Shown: in pieces, positions 46,225-58,116 of the stretch
How the letters are laid out: each line of letters begins with the position of its first letter
Position numbering within the stretch: position 1 is the stretch's first letter
From: Toxorhynchites rutilus septentrionalis
Lineage: Eukaryota > Arthropoda > Insecta > Diptera > Culicidae
Direction of reading: 5' to 3'
Assembly: GCF_029784135.1 (NCBI RefSeq)
Contig: NC_073746.1
Span: 248,443,307-248,507,306, forward strand
DNA: 64,000 nucleotides
The notes under the pieces: model-generated
Database searches by the model: none
The model's input: only the letters and a program-made list of their open reading frames with translations
Told to the model about the DNA's origin: nothing
Translations under genes and position numbers: made by a program

Positions 46225-47210
46225 CGTTTCAACCAAGGAAGGTGAAGTGGAAGGTAAAACGTAATGTCAGAATTGCCGTTCGGACGAATCCCGTATGTTT
46301 GAATTTATTTACATAGATCGTATCCAAGCAACACTAAGCATTAACTACAGTTTCGCCGGCACGGTTGATTACCGCTATTGTAATGTGACTACTAGACCAC
46401 CCGCGCGATAATAAACAAAATTCTAAATTGTTCAATGCCCCTAAGGCAATAAATCCCCCACGAAGACGCCGAGCAACGCAAGCATAAGTATTATTCGACT
46501 ACAAGCCTCTTTACTGGGCCAAGGGTCTGTTTATTATTTATGGTTGCGTAACTCGATGCGAACCAAGCGTGATTGTACATTTGCTTTCTTTCCGCTTTGC
46601 CGCTAGCCTCGGCAAGGCCACGAATAGTAAACACATGTGCAAGAACCCCGCTGGGTGCCGGTCTTCCTTGTTATTAATTCTGGCATACGGAAGAGATGTT
46701 CCGCACATGGTTTTCTTTAGAGTGCGTCTGACCACGCCTAGAAATTATTATATGTAAAATAGCTAGGTACATAGGAAATAAGACAATTGAATAAAACCAA
46801 ACGTGCGGCACTTGGGCCGCACAGTCGAGAAAGCTACACCAAACGTAGCAGTTAATTATCTCCATCCGAAAGACTGATGCAGTGACTTGTTTACACTATG
46901 AACCAGCACAAAAAAACAAAGCTGCAAATTATGCGCCAGTGGCCGTACCACGATCAAAGCATTTCCTGAATAAATAATATCACATTAGACGAGCCAGCTG
47001 GCGGATGCATATGCATTGAGGTTACTATTTTCAACGACAACTTTTTATTTATTATACTGCTTCAAGTACCTTCGACAAAATCAAATGTAACCATACCAAC
47101 GTAAGTTATAACATAAACAAATCCAAACCTTTCGTCTTGCCATTCCTCATACGTACTTTCTAAATAGTGTAAGTTACGAGCCACCTGTTACCTCCACCAT
47201 CTTGGTTTCA
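46225..47210. repeat. Dispersed repeat, long copy
   Basis: The outer parts (46231-46378 and 46896-47207) align with 57127-57275 and 57275-57545. Between them this copy has about 518 extra bases bounded by TAT on both sides, absent from the other copy. Confidence 0.7.
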
Positions 47211-47325
47211 ACCACCGCTTATTTACACTCGACTGTAACGTCTTATGCCGTGTTGCCAGTACCAACACCATTATTAATCGAACAATATCAGTTTGAAGCG
47301 CGTAGCAATATAGCATCGAGCTGAT

Positions 47326-47921
47326 CGTACACCCATAGTTAATTTTTTGCTCATGTTTTGTCATCTCGATTTGTGACATTAAGTGAGACATAACATAACA
47401 GAAAATGTCATGACTCACAAATACTGGTAAGCATTTGTATAATATACATGGTACAATATAAGATTAATACGAGCGAGCGAAACAAAAGACAAATAAGCTT
47501 TCCACATACTTTGCCACATACAGGACCCAGACCGAGATAGATATTGTTCTCCTTCATGCGCTTCTTTTTTACTCTTAGAAAACACTTCCCAACTTCATTT
47601 TATAATCAGGTGCAATATTATCACGTATTTGCAGAACAACTACTGAAGCATCATTAGCCATGTGGAAAGCGTGATCGTGTGTGCTTTGCATTCCAGCCGG
47701 CCTTGGTTCGATCCCCATTGACGTCGCATGGACGTTTTTTTGCACTATCCCAAATGAATTGAGAAAAGAAAACTGAAAGAGATGTCTGCACGCATAAATA
47801 AAAACCATTTTTAAGCTTTTAAAACAGCTCATTATTTGTTCATTTGACTCTCCAGCACACTAAATGGCATCATTTCTGCCAAAGATGACATGTTTTCTGC
47901 CAACGCTAGTTTGGGTGTACG
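47326..47921. mobile_element. MITE with GTACACCCA ends, copy 2
   Basis: 10-bp inverted ends CGTACACCCA/TGGGTGTACG, about 596 bp. Internal B box GGTTCGATCCCC near 47706. No coding region. Confidence 0.75.
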
Positions 47922-48784
47922 ATTAACTGGTCACACACGTCGTGGATGAATAAAACGAAGATCAGAGGTCCCAAGTGACTGACTTATGTATTTTCTCACA
48001 TCTTAGCTCCATGCGAATGATCAACGTTAGTTGTTTTAGATATGCAGACCATACATAACTTGAATGAAAATTCTTACTGAGATAATAACAGTTTTCAATT
48101 TTTCGAAATAATCCGGCTCTAAAGTGTGCGACACAACGTCCCGTCTCCGTAAAGTCAACGTAGGGGAACGAAACATCAAATATTTTCTCATGGAAATCGT
48201 AAGGTGGAATTCACATACATCATCAACAGCAACTTCGAAGTCGGCAGGATAAGTCCAAGAGAATAGTTGAAGGAAAGGTGACGGTGACTTAAGTCTTCTG
48301 GGATTTCTGGGATTTAAGTCAGTTAATCAGTCGGGCAACAGCTCTGCTCTGCAAGACACATCGGGCTACTGTTCTATAAACAACTCAACAATGAATAATC
48401 AACCATCTCCGCTGTCCGGTGGTCTAACTGGATAATGGAAGAACAGAAAGAATACTCTTACGCCTAAATGGCTACTGTGTAAATGTACCATATGCAATGG
48501 TATAGAAGGAATACTGGCAAATGGCAACTGTGTAATGTGCTAATTATGAGTATGATAACCATGTGATATGTACACGATTTAAATTCGGCTCTGTTACAGG
48601 TAAAAATGCTAATGAGTCTATAATAAATAAATGGGATAAAAAAAATATCAGTTGGCTAAGTTTACATGTTTTCATTCGTATTATGATAAACGTCAATGAT
48701 ACTATACTATAGTTTGCAATGAAAAAATGTTGGTTTCTCAATTGCAAAGACGAAACAAAACACGTTCAACATTTTTTGTTCTTC
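47922..48784. other. No gene seen
   Basis: Non-coding DNA between the MITE and the I-type retrotransposon. No repeat or gene recognised. Confidence 0.35.
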
Positions 48785-50535
48785 ATAACATAATTTGATG
48801 GATTTTACTTGGAGGCCGGAGGCCGCAGCCTCCATCCCAATAACGAAACCCACTCCGTGGAAAAAAAGCGCTGCATTGGTGGTCCGAGGACATCAAAGGG
48901 GAGGTCAAGAAGCGGAGAAAGTTTCTGCGTACGGTCAAACGACTACCAGTAGAAGACTCAATGAAGGAAGCTGCCATGAACATGTATCGAGTGCAACACA
49001 TCAGAGTACGGTGGTTAATCCGGAAGGCGAAGTTAGACAGTTGGACTGGTTTCAACGAAAACCAGTCCTCTGCGGATCTTTGGCGCAGAGTAAACGCACT
49101 AAATGGGAAGAGAAGGCCACAAGCTCCCAAAATCTCTGGCACCGATCTACAACAAAGCACTACGGACTGTCTCCGGTCTCCTGCCATCAACATCAGCTGC
49201 CTCTGTCTGCGCTGAAATTGGAGAACCTCCTTTCGATCTAATCATAGACTCGGCGATCGTAGTCAAGACTGCCAGTTTCTTGTCGAAAACCAGCGGTAGA
49301 GGGGGAGCCACCTGACTGCCCTTAGCAACACGATCCTGCAGCGGGTGGCGCATTCCAACCTCCCCCCGGTGGCAGAACAATCCTGGTTTGGTGCGAACGA
49401 CTGGAGGTTCCCAATTGTTCTCGTGGAGAACGGCATTAGGGACAACTTCCGAGCCGGGGCGAGCTCGATCAATCTGCTAGAATATTTTAAGGTCATCATA
49501 ACAGAAAAATACCGTCTCCACGAGATCAGATACTCGGACAGCTCAAAAGGACCGTAGGGAGTTGGATTTGGGGTAAGCGATAATAAAAACAGTCTGATTC
49601 CCAGCAAGAAACTCGAGGACATCTGCCAGCTCTTCTTCGAAGTGGCCGGCATCTTAGAGGCAACTACAACTTCATTCTCCAAGCCGTTGTTGGTCGTCTC
49701 CGATTCGGCAAGCGCCATTGATGCCATCGGTACGACCAGGTCCAAACATCCATGGGTACAGGCTATCAGGAAGTACATATTGCCCGACACTGTGCTTATG
49801 TGGGTCCCCGGGCACAACGGCATCGCAGGGAATCACCAACTCTTTCCGCATCTTTTGGACCGAAAGGTGGTTCGCAGAGAGGGGGAAATTCCTCAGAAAA
49901 GTCAAGGGCACGATTGTCAGGTTTGACGATGTTAAAGGAATGAGAGAACAACGAATCCTCTCCAGACTGATGACCGGTCACTGCTCGGTCTCACACGGAT
50001 TCAATAGAGAACACTTCCATCTACTCTGCGACCACTGCCAAATCCACAACTCCGTCGGGCACTTCTTGTGTGGTTGCCCGAAATTTGATGATCTGCGAAA
50101 CCTTCATGGAATTAGCGGAAGTGTAAGAAGCATCTTGAGGGACGATCTAGCAAGAGTAGCAGCGCTTGTCTATTGTCTATTTTTTTAGATCTAGCGTCTG
50201 AACAATGGATCAGACAAGAAGATCCTTGTTCCTTCCACTCCACGTTGAAGGGGAAAAAGAACACTTCGGCATCTTCAACGGCACGGCTTCCTCTCCACTG
50301 GCCCGGAGCCACGGATCGAGGACATCTTTGTCATCTAGTCCAACAAGCAAACAGCAAGTTCTTTGTTAAGTTATGTTTCGCAAAAGGATTTATCTGTGTT
50401 TAATTTTTATGTCCAATTTTTATGTGATAATTTTATGTGCAATCTTTTCCCAACCAAACCTTGCGGGCATTCCGTCGATAAAGTGGCGAACCAGCCCAGG
50501 AGGCTGAAAACCTCTCAAATAAAGAATTAAAAAAA
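48785..50535 (+). pseudogene. I-clade non-LTR retrotransposon, internally deleted
   Basis: Plus-strand reading starts at the end of the AP endonuclease domain (IPITKP, then W-W-S-E-D-I-K and the RVRWLIRKAKLDSW linker). It jumps, without the RT core, to the RT C-terminus and RNase H (SDSASAIDAIG, WVPGHNGIAGN), then a C-terminal CCHC-like knuckle (CDHC-HFLCGCPKFDDL). The 3' end is AATAAAGAATTAAAAAAAA at 50519-50534. An RNase H domain on ORF2 is typical of I/Outcast/Loner-type elements. Frames shift several times. Confidence 0.65.
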
Positions 50536-50783
50536 AGGATTTTACGTTCTTTCCCCAAATCCAGCGCGAAACCACGATTCAAAATGACGTCATGTTTACA
50601 GATTTTTGTTTTTCAATTTGCTAAAAGAAAGTATCAGTGTAGGTCGGTAATAACGTTGTCGGTAAAATAGGCATTTCACTCAACAGCAACAAGAAATATA
50701 AACAAAAACAAATGCACGTGCCCGCTGTTCAGTTTTCATAACATTGATTTTATTTGATTTGATTCGTCGACGTGTATTCAAAA

Positions 50784-52674
50784 ATGTCGAAGCCATGCTC
50801 AAAATGGACAGAACTTTCGACTCCACTCAGTCCACCGGTTCTACAAGTATTAGCGAAATGTGGCTTCGAAAAAATGACACCCGTACAGGTAACGTCTATT
50901 ATATTTGTAACATCCTAAGTAATCATGTGCGCGAATTTTGTAGGCGGCGACAATACCTTTGCTGCTATCTTACAAGGATGTAGCCGCAGAAGCAGTCACT
51001 GGTTCTGGTAAAACACTTGCCTTTGTGGTTCCATTGCTGGAGCTTCTTTTGAAACGCCAAAAAGATACACAATGGAAAAGATCCGAGATTGGTGCGATTA
51101 TAGCATCACCAACACGAGAGTTGGCAACGCAAATCAGCGATGTTTTGCAGCAATTTCTCGACCATCCAGATTTAAGTGCGTTCAAGCAAAAACTGTTGAT
51201 CGGTGGAAATGCAACTGAAGAGGATGTAGATTCACTCAGAAAAGAGGGTGCGAATATACTGGTGGCAACACCTGGTAGATTGAAGGATCTATTAGAACGG
51301 AAAAGTGATTTGAACTTAGCCGCAAAAGTAAAAAGCATGGAACTGCTTGTGCTAGATGAAGCCGACCGATTGTTGGATCTTGGATTTGAAGGGACGATCA
51401 ATACTATCCTAGGCTATTTGCCTCGACAGAGGCGCACCGGATTGTTTTCAGCCACCCAAACGAAGGAAGTGAAGGATTTAATGAGAGCTGGTCTGCGAAA
51501 TCCGGTGCTGGTTACCGTCAAGGAAAAAGCGACCATGAGTACACCGAAACTCTTGCAAAATTTCTATATGGTTTTAGAAGGCGAATATAAACTAGTGATT
51601 CTGTTGGACTTTATCCGAAAACAAAAACTGAATAAAGCGATGATATTTTTCTCAACATGCGCTTGCGTGGAGTATTGGGGAATTGCGCTAGCAGAACTGC
51701 TAAATCCAATAAAAGTACTCGCTCTCCATGGAAAGATGAAGTCTCAGCGAAATCGAATATTGGTAGATTTCAGAGAATCAGAAAAAGCCTTATTACTTTG
51801 TACAGACTTGCTGGCACGTGGAGTTGACATACCGGAGATGGACTGGGTTATCCAATGGGATCCTCCATCCAATGCTGCTGCATTTGTTCATCGCGTTGGC
51901 CGAACGGCTCGCCAAGGCAACGAAGGTAATGCTCTGATAATGCTTATGCCAAACGAGGAGGCATATGTGGATTTCCTTACTCGCAATCAAAAAGTATCGC
52001 TTAAGAAACTAGAATATGACGTCGGAGAAGAAAAACTAACAAAAACATTGAAGAATCTTCATCGACTTCAGACGAATGATCGAGGAGTTTACGACAAGGC
52101 AAATCGTGCGTTTGTTTCACATGTTCAGGCTTACAGCAAGCACGAATGTAATCTCCTTCTGCGAGTGAAAGATCTTGATTTGGGAAAAATAGCTACCAGC
52201 TATGGTTTACTGCAACTACCTAAAATGCCCGAAATGAAGCCACAGTTCAAAGATACCTTCCGTGGACCTGCTACCGAAATCGATTGTAACAAATTAGTGT
52301 ACAAGGACAAGCAGAAGCAGGCCTCATACGATAGTAAATTGAAGCTTTTCCAGGAAACTGGCGAATGGAAAGGGAAGAAAAAAATGCTAAAAAAACAATC
52401 AGTCCCCTGGGAACTGGCAAAGCAAGCACGTGAAGAGCGGAAGGAGATACGGAAACAGCGCCGAGAACAGAAACAGAAAAAGAGGGCAGCTATGGAAGCG
52501 GGTGAAAGTCAACCGATCAAGAAGAAAGCGAAATTCTCCCGGGAAGAGTTGGAGGAACTGGCGAATGATATAAGAGCTCTGAAGAAACTGAAGAAGAAGA
52601 AAATTACTGAAGATGAGTTCGAAGATGAACTGGGCATCGATAGCGATTTTGTTGGTAGCAATGATGGTGAATAG
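50784..52674 (+). CDS. DDX55: DEAD-box RNA helicase DDX55/Spb4
   Basis: Two exons: 50784-50888 (ATG in CAAAATG context) and 50944-52674, with a 55-bp GT-AG intron; 611 residues in total, close to the family norm of 600. The helicase core is complete: Q motif (GFEKMTPVQ), motif I (TGSGKT), PTRELA, TPGR, DEAD ([10 protein letters not shown]), SAT (LFSATQT), ARGVD and HRVGRTAR. Specific to DDX55/Spb4 are [12 protein letters not shown] and the basic C-terminal tail after about residue 490, ending acidic. Known role: nucleolar ATPase that remodels 27S pre-rRNA in large-subunit maturation. The intron splits codons exactly between the Q motif glutamine and the next residue. All catalytic motifs are present, so the gene appears functional. 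Confidence 0.95.
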
Positions 52675-52914
52675 ATATATTTTGCAAAAAAAAAACAAGT
52701 CACAATACTTAATAATATTGAGAATATGAGAACATTCTTTTAGATCACTGCTCTATCGACATATAACATGCGGTGCTCTATCGACATGCGGTCGTATGTC
52801 TATTCTCAGAGCCTTTTTACCATTTCGGTCGTATGTTTGCTCTCAACCATCACAGGGGGGAGGGGGTTCGAAGGTCGCATTTTTAGCGTTACATTATTTG
52901 TGCACGATGCACTA

Positions 52915-53240
52915 CTATATAAAAAATGTAAGCTCGCAACCGAAACTGAACATTTTGTGAATGGATAATATGGATTTGAATTCGGTTGTCTTAGCCGAAT
53001 TGCTATCAAGAAGATTCGTGTTGAAATCGCCAAGTAGTAGTATATATTCGTATTTTGTCCCATAGTTAGACAACAATCTATCGACTATGTCTGCACAATC
53101 TACTTCAGGTGGATTATAGAAAGTACATAATAAAAGATTTTTATTGCTGACTATGGGCCCTATTAGAGAAATCGAGGCGATAAGAATTTTGCTCGTTAGA
53201 CCTATTTTACTATTACAGAAATCGAGCAATTCGATAGCAC
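52915..53240 (-). pseudogene. Jockey-type AP-endonuclease fragment
   Basis: Minus-strand frame of 104 codons with LLLCTFYNPPEVD, then YILLLGDFNTNLLD, the conserved GDFN metal-binding region of APE domains in non-LTR elements. Truncated at both sides; it lies just downstream of DDX55. Confidence 0.65.
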
Positions 53241-53548
53241 CGAGCGAGTGATAGCTATCGATGCAAGTGTCAGAACTTATCGAGTTGTTTGGTTCACTTG
53301 TTGCATATCTTCAGAGAATTATTTTGTTTTGGTTTGCGTCCCTGATATTTTCCTTCAGGAAACATTTCAGAAACGCTTGAATATATGCAATTTTCAACAC
53401 ATGTTCGTTTGTTTTGATCAGTATTTGTTTTACGGTGCTGCCAGAATAGTCCATACAAGGTAAGTGTTCAATCCAACATTATTCATATTAATCATGTTAT
53501 AATTTACAATGCAGAACTTACTTCCAGCGCATATTTCAGTGGCTGAAA

Positions 53549-54113
53549 ACGAGTGGACAGACAAATCACCATCTGTTTGAACGACTCGTTGAACCAATGA
53601 AAGCAAACGTAAACATTGCTCGAGGTATTTGTGGAGGCAGTTCAAATAGAATCCCGGTTAAGGAAACGTGGGAGGAATTCAGTGAGGAGCTTAATGCGCT
53701 GAGACCATCAATGCGTCTTGGTTCAGAATGCCAGAATGTAAGTGTTTATTCTACGATACATATAACTTCATAAGTAAATTTTATCATATTATTTGAATTA
53801 CTATCAACCGAATTTCCTACCTAAAAATGTCTTATTCCTGCTAGCGTATGTTAGTACGTCTTACTTTTGTCAGCAATTTTCATTTATATTGCTATACTAT
53901 ACCAAACTTTCTATACCATATGCTAAAGCTGAAATGTCTTGCAAAACAATAATGATTTTTTTAAATTACAGATTTGGATTGACTTGAGGTGAAAGGTAAA
54001 GAAAACACAAGCACACAACAAGCGAGAATTCAGGGCCAAAGGTGGTGGCCCAATACAATGAAGCTATTGACACAGCTACAACAAGAAATCGACGCTAAAA
54101 GAGAATTACATTA
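53549..54113 (+). pseudogene. Zeste-type Myb/SANT-like domain gene, interrupted
   Basis: Exon 53549-53737 encodes FERLVEPMKANVNIARG and TWEEFSEELNALRPS, the first helices of the Myb/SANT-like domain often annotated as regulatory protein zeste or found with Harbinger elements. A GTAAGT donor follows (53738), and a 234-bp intron ends in TTACAG (53971). The next exon continues with WIDLR, stop TGA, KVKKTQAHNKREF and RAKGGGP, all recognisable parts of the same domain. A frameshift then precedes a short end. The TGA sits where the family has a basic residue, so a CGA to TGA change is likely. Upstream exons are not clear. Either a decayed gene or a polymorphic null. Confidence 0.55.
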
Positions 54114-54598
54114 AAAAAAATTTTTCCTTGAAAAAGTGGAATTTATGTGTGACTCCTTACGAAATTCCATAGATTGCAGTTGTGAAAATAAATGAAAAGA
54201 TTAATTTTCTAATAATTATATTTTTTGTAAAGCAAATTGTTCCATGATATCGTTTTTATTACACATCCATGCATGCAATACGCCTATTAAGCTTCAATCG
54301 TGGAGGGAATATCAGCTTTCTCCAAAACATAACCATATTAACACTTTTGGAAATACATTTTCATAGCAGATGCCTCAAAAAAAGATTCGGCATCCTTTCT
54401 ATAGTGCTTCGTGAAACATTTCAAGCTTGTTTCAAAACATTTCATCACAACCGCTGACATTCGAGCTTGCTAACGAATCGGGCAGTTTTCCTCGATTTCT
54501 ATAATTCCAGATTTTACTCGGTGTGATAGTGATAGTGATTGTATCGAATCCTCGATTCGATTTCTATAATAGGGCCCTATAATTCCAATTGCTATATA

Positions 54599-54906
54599 CA
54601 GTAGAACCCCGATTATCCGCTAAAGCATGCTCCATAATAATTCTATATAGCTTCCCAAAATTTGTTAGTGAAAAGTAGGCAGTTGTTCTTTTGTTTGGTC
54701 ATGGGTTCCACATTATTGGACCTCTGTGTACATGACCTTACAGATGGAAATTTTATGATTTCTATATTGATAAAACATAGTTTTCATGTTGAAATATCTT
54801 TATTTCGTGTTTGCATCTCATTTTTATCCTTTATAGCATTATCCGCCATTTTCGTAAAACACGGAGGCCTTTCCAGACTATTCCGCCGATAATCGGGGTT
54901 CTACTG
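54599..54906. mobile_element. pogo/Tc1-type MITE, copy 2
   Basis: Perfect 19-bp ends CAGTAGAACCCCGATTATC/GATAATCGGGGTTCTACTG, flanked by TA on both sides. The interior is the reverse of the 2658-2998 copy. Confidence 0.85.
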
Positions 54907-55607
54907 TACATGGCGTTCCAGATTTATATGAAGAAAAATATATGACACTATACTGATTGCTGTTGTTAACATACATCACGCCTCCAAGACGCCCCTCTCT
55001 ATCTCGTCTAACTACATGACACATGTCCAATGAATTTAGGTGAAGAACCAATTCGTGCTAGGAGATCGGCTTTTTCATTGCCCTAAAAACTAGACTTTCA
55101 GTATAGATTAGGGTCATTGATTGCAGTAAGTTGTTTTGTAGATAGAATGCAATAAAAAATTCAATACATTCAGAGCAAATGAGAAAATATAGATATTTAC
55201 ACATTCTAGAATAACATGTATTTCTGCCTGGAAAACTATAGGCCTCTGCCACATTGGAATTGATATGTCGCTCTCTGGTCCAGAAATTCCAGCTCCTGTA
55301 GATTTGCCCATGAACCCATTGGTATAAAATACGAGTGATCTTGGACGAGTTTTAGGACCAACTTTTTCCCATATGGTGCGAGTGATTTAGATCGTAGTCT
55401 AAGAGCACATTTATCACTAAAAAACACAAACAAAACTGTTAAGAAAATTATGCAAACAAAGGCATTAAAAAGGTATTTGTTAAGCTCAATGAAATGAATA
55501 TTTTTTTTGTTTTTTTCAAAGCTTTAGGGAAGATGTGATAGTCTAATATAAACCTTTCAAATAATATTCACTCTACTATATTTCTAACATATCCAATTCG
55601 GCTTAAT
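54907..55607. other. 3' flank of SLIRP, no gene seen
   Basis: Non-coding sequence between the MITE and the SLIRP stop codon. It presumably contains the SLIRP 3' UTR (minus strand). Confidence 0.4.
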
Positions 55608-55880
55608 CTACGAGGCGGCTGGTTGAACATCTAAAAGACGTCCTTCTAGCGTATGGTATGATTTGTTTGTGGCATTGGTGTACCCCTCTCTCGAGCTAAA
55701 CACTATGAACCCATACCCACGGCTTATTCCAGTAGTTTTATCGTAAATAACATTCGAAGAGTGCACATGTCCGAACCTTGAGAAATACGCTTGGAGTTCT
55801 TTCGTACTAACTGTCCACGGTAGATTTCCAATGAATAGCTTTTGCACGCCACGCGCAATAGTGCTTGCACTGGAAGACAT
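55608..55880 (-). CDS. SLIRP: SLIRP-like mitochondrial RNA-binding protein
   Basis: Intronless, 90 residues, one RRM. RNP2 is KLFIGNLPW and RNP1 is SRGYGFIVF, with FGHVHSSNVIYDKTTG between, matching the small SRA stem-loop interacting RNA-binding protein family (about 90-110 residues, single RRM). Known role: with LRPPRC-type proteins it stabilises mitochondrial mRNAs. The N-terminus is short with Ser/Ala and one Arg, weakly suggestive of a targeting peptide. The ATG lies 22 bases after the METTL23 stop on the same strand, so it may be translated from a shared transcript. Another small RRM protein is the main alternative. Confidence 0.75.
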   Translation of the reverse strand: MSSSASTIARGVQKLFIGNLPWTVSTKELQAYFSRFGHVHSSNVIYDKTTGISRGYGFIVFSSREGYTNATNKSYHTLEGRLLDVQPAAS

Positions 55881-55902
55881 AACTCTATGTGACCTTTGCG
55901 AC

Positions 55903-56676
55903 TCAAGATTTTCTTGTTACTTCCAGCAAGTGAATGGTGTGGTTGCCCATCAGTTCCTGCGGGTCAGCTTCCAGATCCACGCTGAGGTTATGCAAGCTGA
56001 TAACGTTACACAACAATCCCCACTTTTTCAGCAAAGTTTCTATGCACCAGTCCGAACTCCGTTCTTGATAACTGAACAGAAACTTGGCCTGGGGATTGGC
56101 TTCCAATAGAAACGAAACCGTCACAAGGATGTCTTCGAAAACGGAAGGATCGTAAAAAATGTCCGAACCAATAATAAGATCAAGCGGTCCAAGCTGAAAT
56201 ATCTGATCCAAGAACAGTCCCCAGGTGAGTCCAATCACTTCGATGTCGTTTCCGGGAGCGAGATTATTCAGCCGGCAACAGCGTTGGATGTGTTGCAGCG
56301 TTTTAGGCAAAGTGCTACAGTCGCTCAGTGTTACGTGAGCACCACACTTTGCGGCTACTATTCCCGGTAGCGAAGTTCCTGCTCCGAGTTCCAATACTCG
56401 TTTGTTTATCAGTGACAACCGTCTGCCCCACAAGAACCAAGCTAGAATCTTTGCGGAAGGCCAAATATAGAAGGAATAACCGGGCAAAAGTAGCTGAAAC
56501 AGAATATTATTTTTTCAGCTTGTATTGATAATTACAAAATTCAATATTTTGCTCACCTCCGGGATGAAAATTTCCAATTTTTCACTTGCTTCAGTGGAAT
56601 TGTGCACTGGTTTGTTGCCGAAAACAAAAGTTTTAATTTGTTCCCCATTAGTTTCCATTTGCTGGAATCTTGTCAT
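55903..56676 (-). CDS. METTL23: METTL23-like methyltransferase
   Basis: Two exons on the minus strand: 56557-56676 (40 codons, ATG in AAAATGAC context) and 55903-56493, with a 63-bp GT-AG intron; 236 residues. The class I SAM-dependent fold is evident: YSFYIWPSAKILAWFLW, motif I VLELGAGTSLPGIVAAKCGA, acidic strand-2 end VTLSDCS, then GLTWG, IIGSDIFYDPSVFEDIL and FSYQERSSDW, the pattern of METTL23 in the seven-beta-strand family. Known role in mammals: arginine methylation of histone H3 in germ cells. This is family knowledge, not shown here. The stop (TGA) is followed after 22 bases by SLIRP. Confidence 0.85.
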
Positions 56677-57126
56677 TTTGACGTTTTAAAAAGCGTATTT
56701 GCGTTTCTTGTTATGTGCTTTTAATCCGTTAAGATGGGATTCCACTGAGGCAACACTGAACGACAAGTCGCAACCAAGGCGCCTAGAAGTATATACTAAG
56801 GTGGGCTAACTTGCTAAAACCACTCTTCAGCCATCTTGGAAGTCTACTGTGTTTTGTTTGTAAACAAAACACAATACGCTATTGCCGAAGCTCGCTCGTG
56901 ATCAGTCTGTCTCTTTCACGCTACAAGCAAATAATTCCCCTTCTGCTTTCTTCCCTGCTGTTTTCATATACCGCTCCCCTAACCAACTTAGTGACGAAAC
57001 GGCCTCACCTAGTACCATAGACCCGTCTTGGTCGCAACAATTCTCGATGACGAAGGTACAATGTCGACATCTGGTGGCTTTCTATTAGATTAGCAGACTC
57101 GAATATATGTAGTATTGAATCGTTAA
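56677..57126. other. METTL23 upstream region
   Basis: Probable promoter region of the METTL23-SLIRP unit; no TATA box stands out. The right part grades into repeats. Confidence 0.35.
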
Positions 57127-57545
57127 CCAAGGAAAGTGAAGTGGAAGGTAAAACGTAATGTCAGAATTGCCGTTCGGACGTATCCCGTAAGTTTGAACTT
57201 ATTTACATAGATGGTATCCAAACAACACTAAACATTGACTACAGTTTCGCCGGCACGGTTGATTGCCGTTATGAACCAGCACAAAAAACAAAGCTGCAAA
57301 TTATGCGCCAGAGGCGGTATCACGATCAAAGCATTCCCTGAATCACATTAGCCGAGCCAGCTGGCGGAAGCATATGCATAAAGGTTACTAGGTTACTATT
57401 TTCAACGATACCTTCGACGAAATCAAATGTAACCATACCAACGTAAGTAATAATATAAACAAATCCAAACTATTCGTCTTGCCATTCCTCATACGTCTTT
57501 TCTAAATAGTGTAAATTACGAGCCACCTGTTAACTCCACCATCTT
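57127..57545. repeat. Dispersed repeat, short copy
   Basis: Aligns with both flanks of the long copy at 46225-47210, lacking its central 518 bases. Confidence 0.7.
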
Positions 57546-58116
57546 GTCGTTAACATTTGAATCCAAATTTTCACTTGATGTTATTTGATTACATTAAACG
57601 CGTAGTTCGAATACATAATTAATCCTTTTCCGTACAACATCGAGTTTCACTCGTGGTGTACATGCATAACATAGGGCGCTCGAACGCTCAGCAGAGTAGT
57701 GAAATCGCTTGATGTGTGACGTATTGAATAATACGGGACGGGGTTAAATACGGGTTTTTTTTATATTTTGACGTGGGACTACGTCTAACCGGAGTATATG
57801 GGGTTGAAATGAAAACCTAAGCACAGAACATGAAGGAAATGAAAGATTCCGAATGCTTATAACTTGGACATTTCTTGATAGATCGGAATAATGTTTGCAT
57901 CAATTGATAGGAAATATTTCTACGCGTCTATCACAATTAATAAAATGTTATTTTTCATGAGATAAACAATTGAATAACTGTAAAATGTCAAGCGTTATCT
58001 AAACGCCCTAACTGCCAAGTCTTGATTGGTCCACAGACACAGACTTCAAAATCAATGTACCTGTGGGAATCCTTTTTACAAACATCCATGCAAGTAGGGG
58101 GTATTTTTGTTCTCAC

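Noticed and set aside
49263..49823. Minus-strand 186-codon frame
   Set aside because: Opposite strand of the I-type retrotransposon RNase H region; no independent support.
53248..53463. Upstream exon of the Myb/SANT gene
   Set aside because: A 71-codon frame exists but has no domain similarity and no clear in-phase donor to the next exon.
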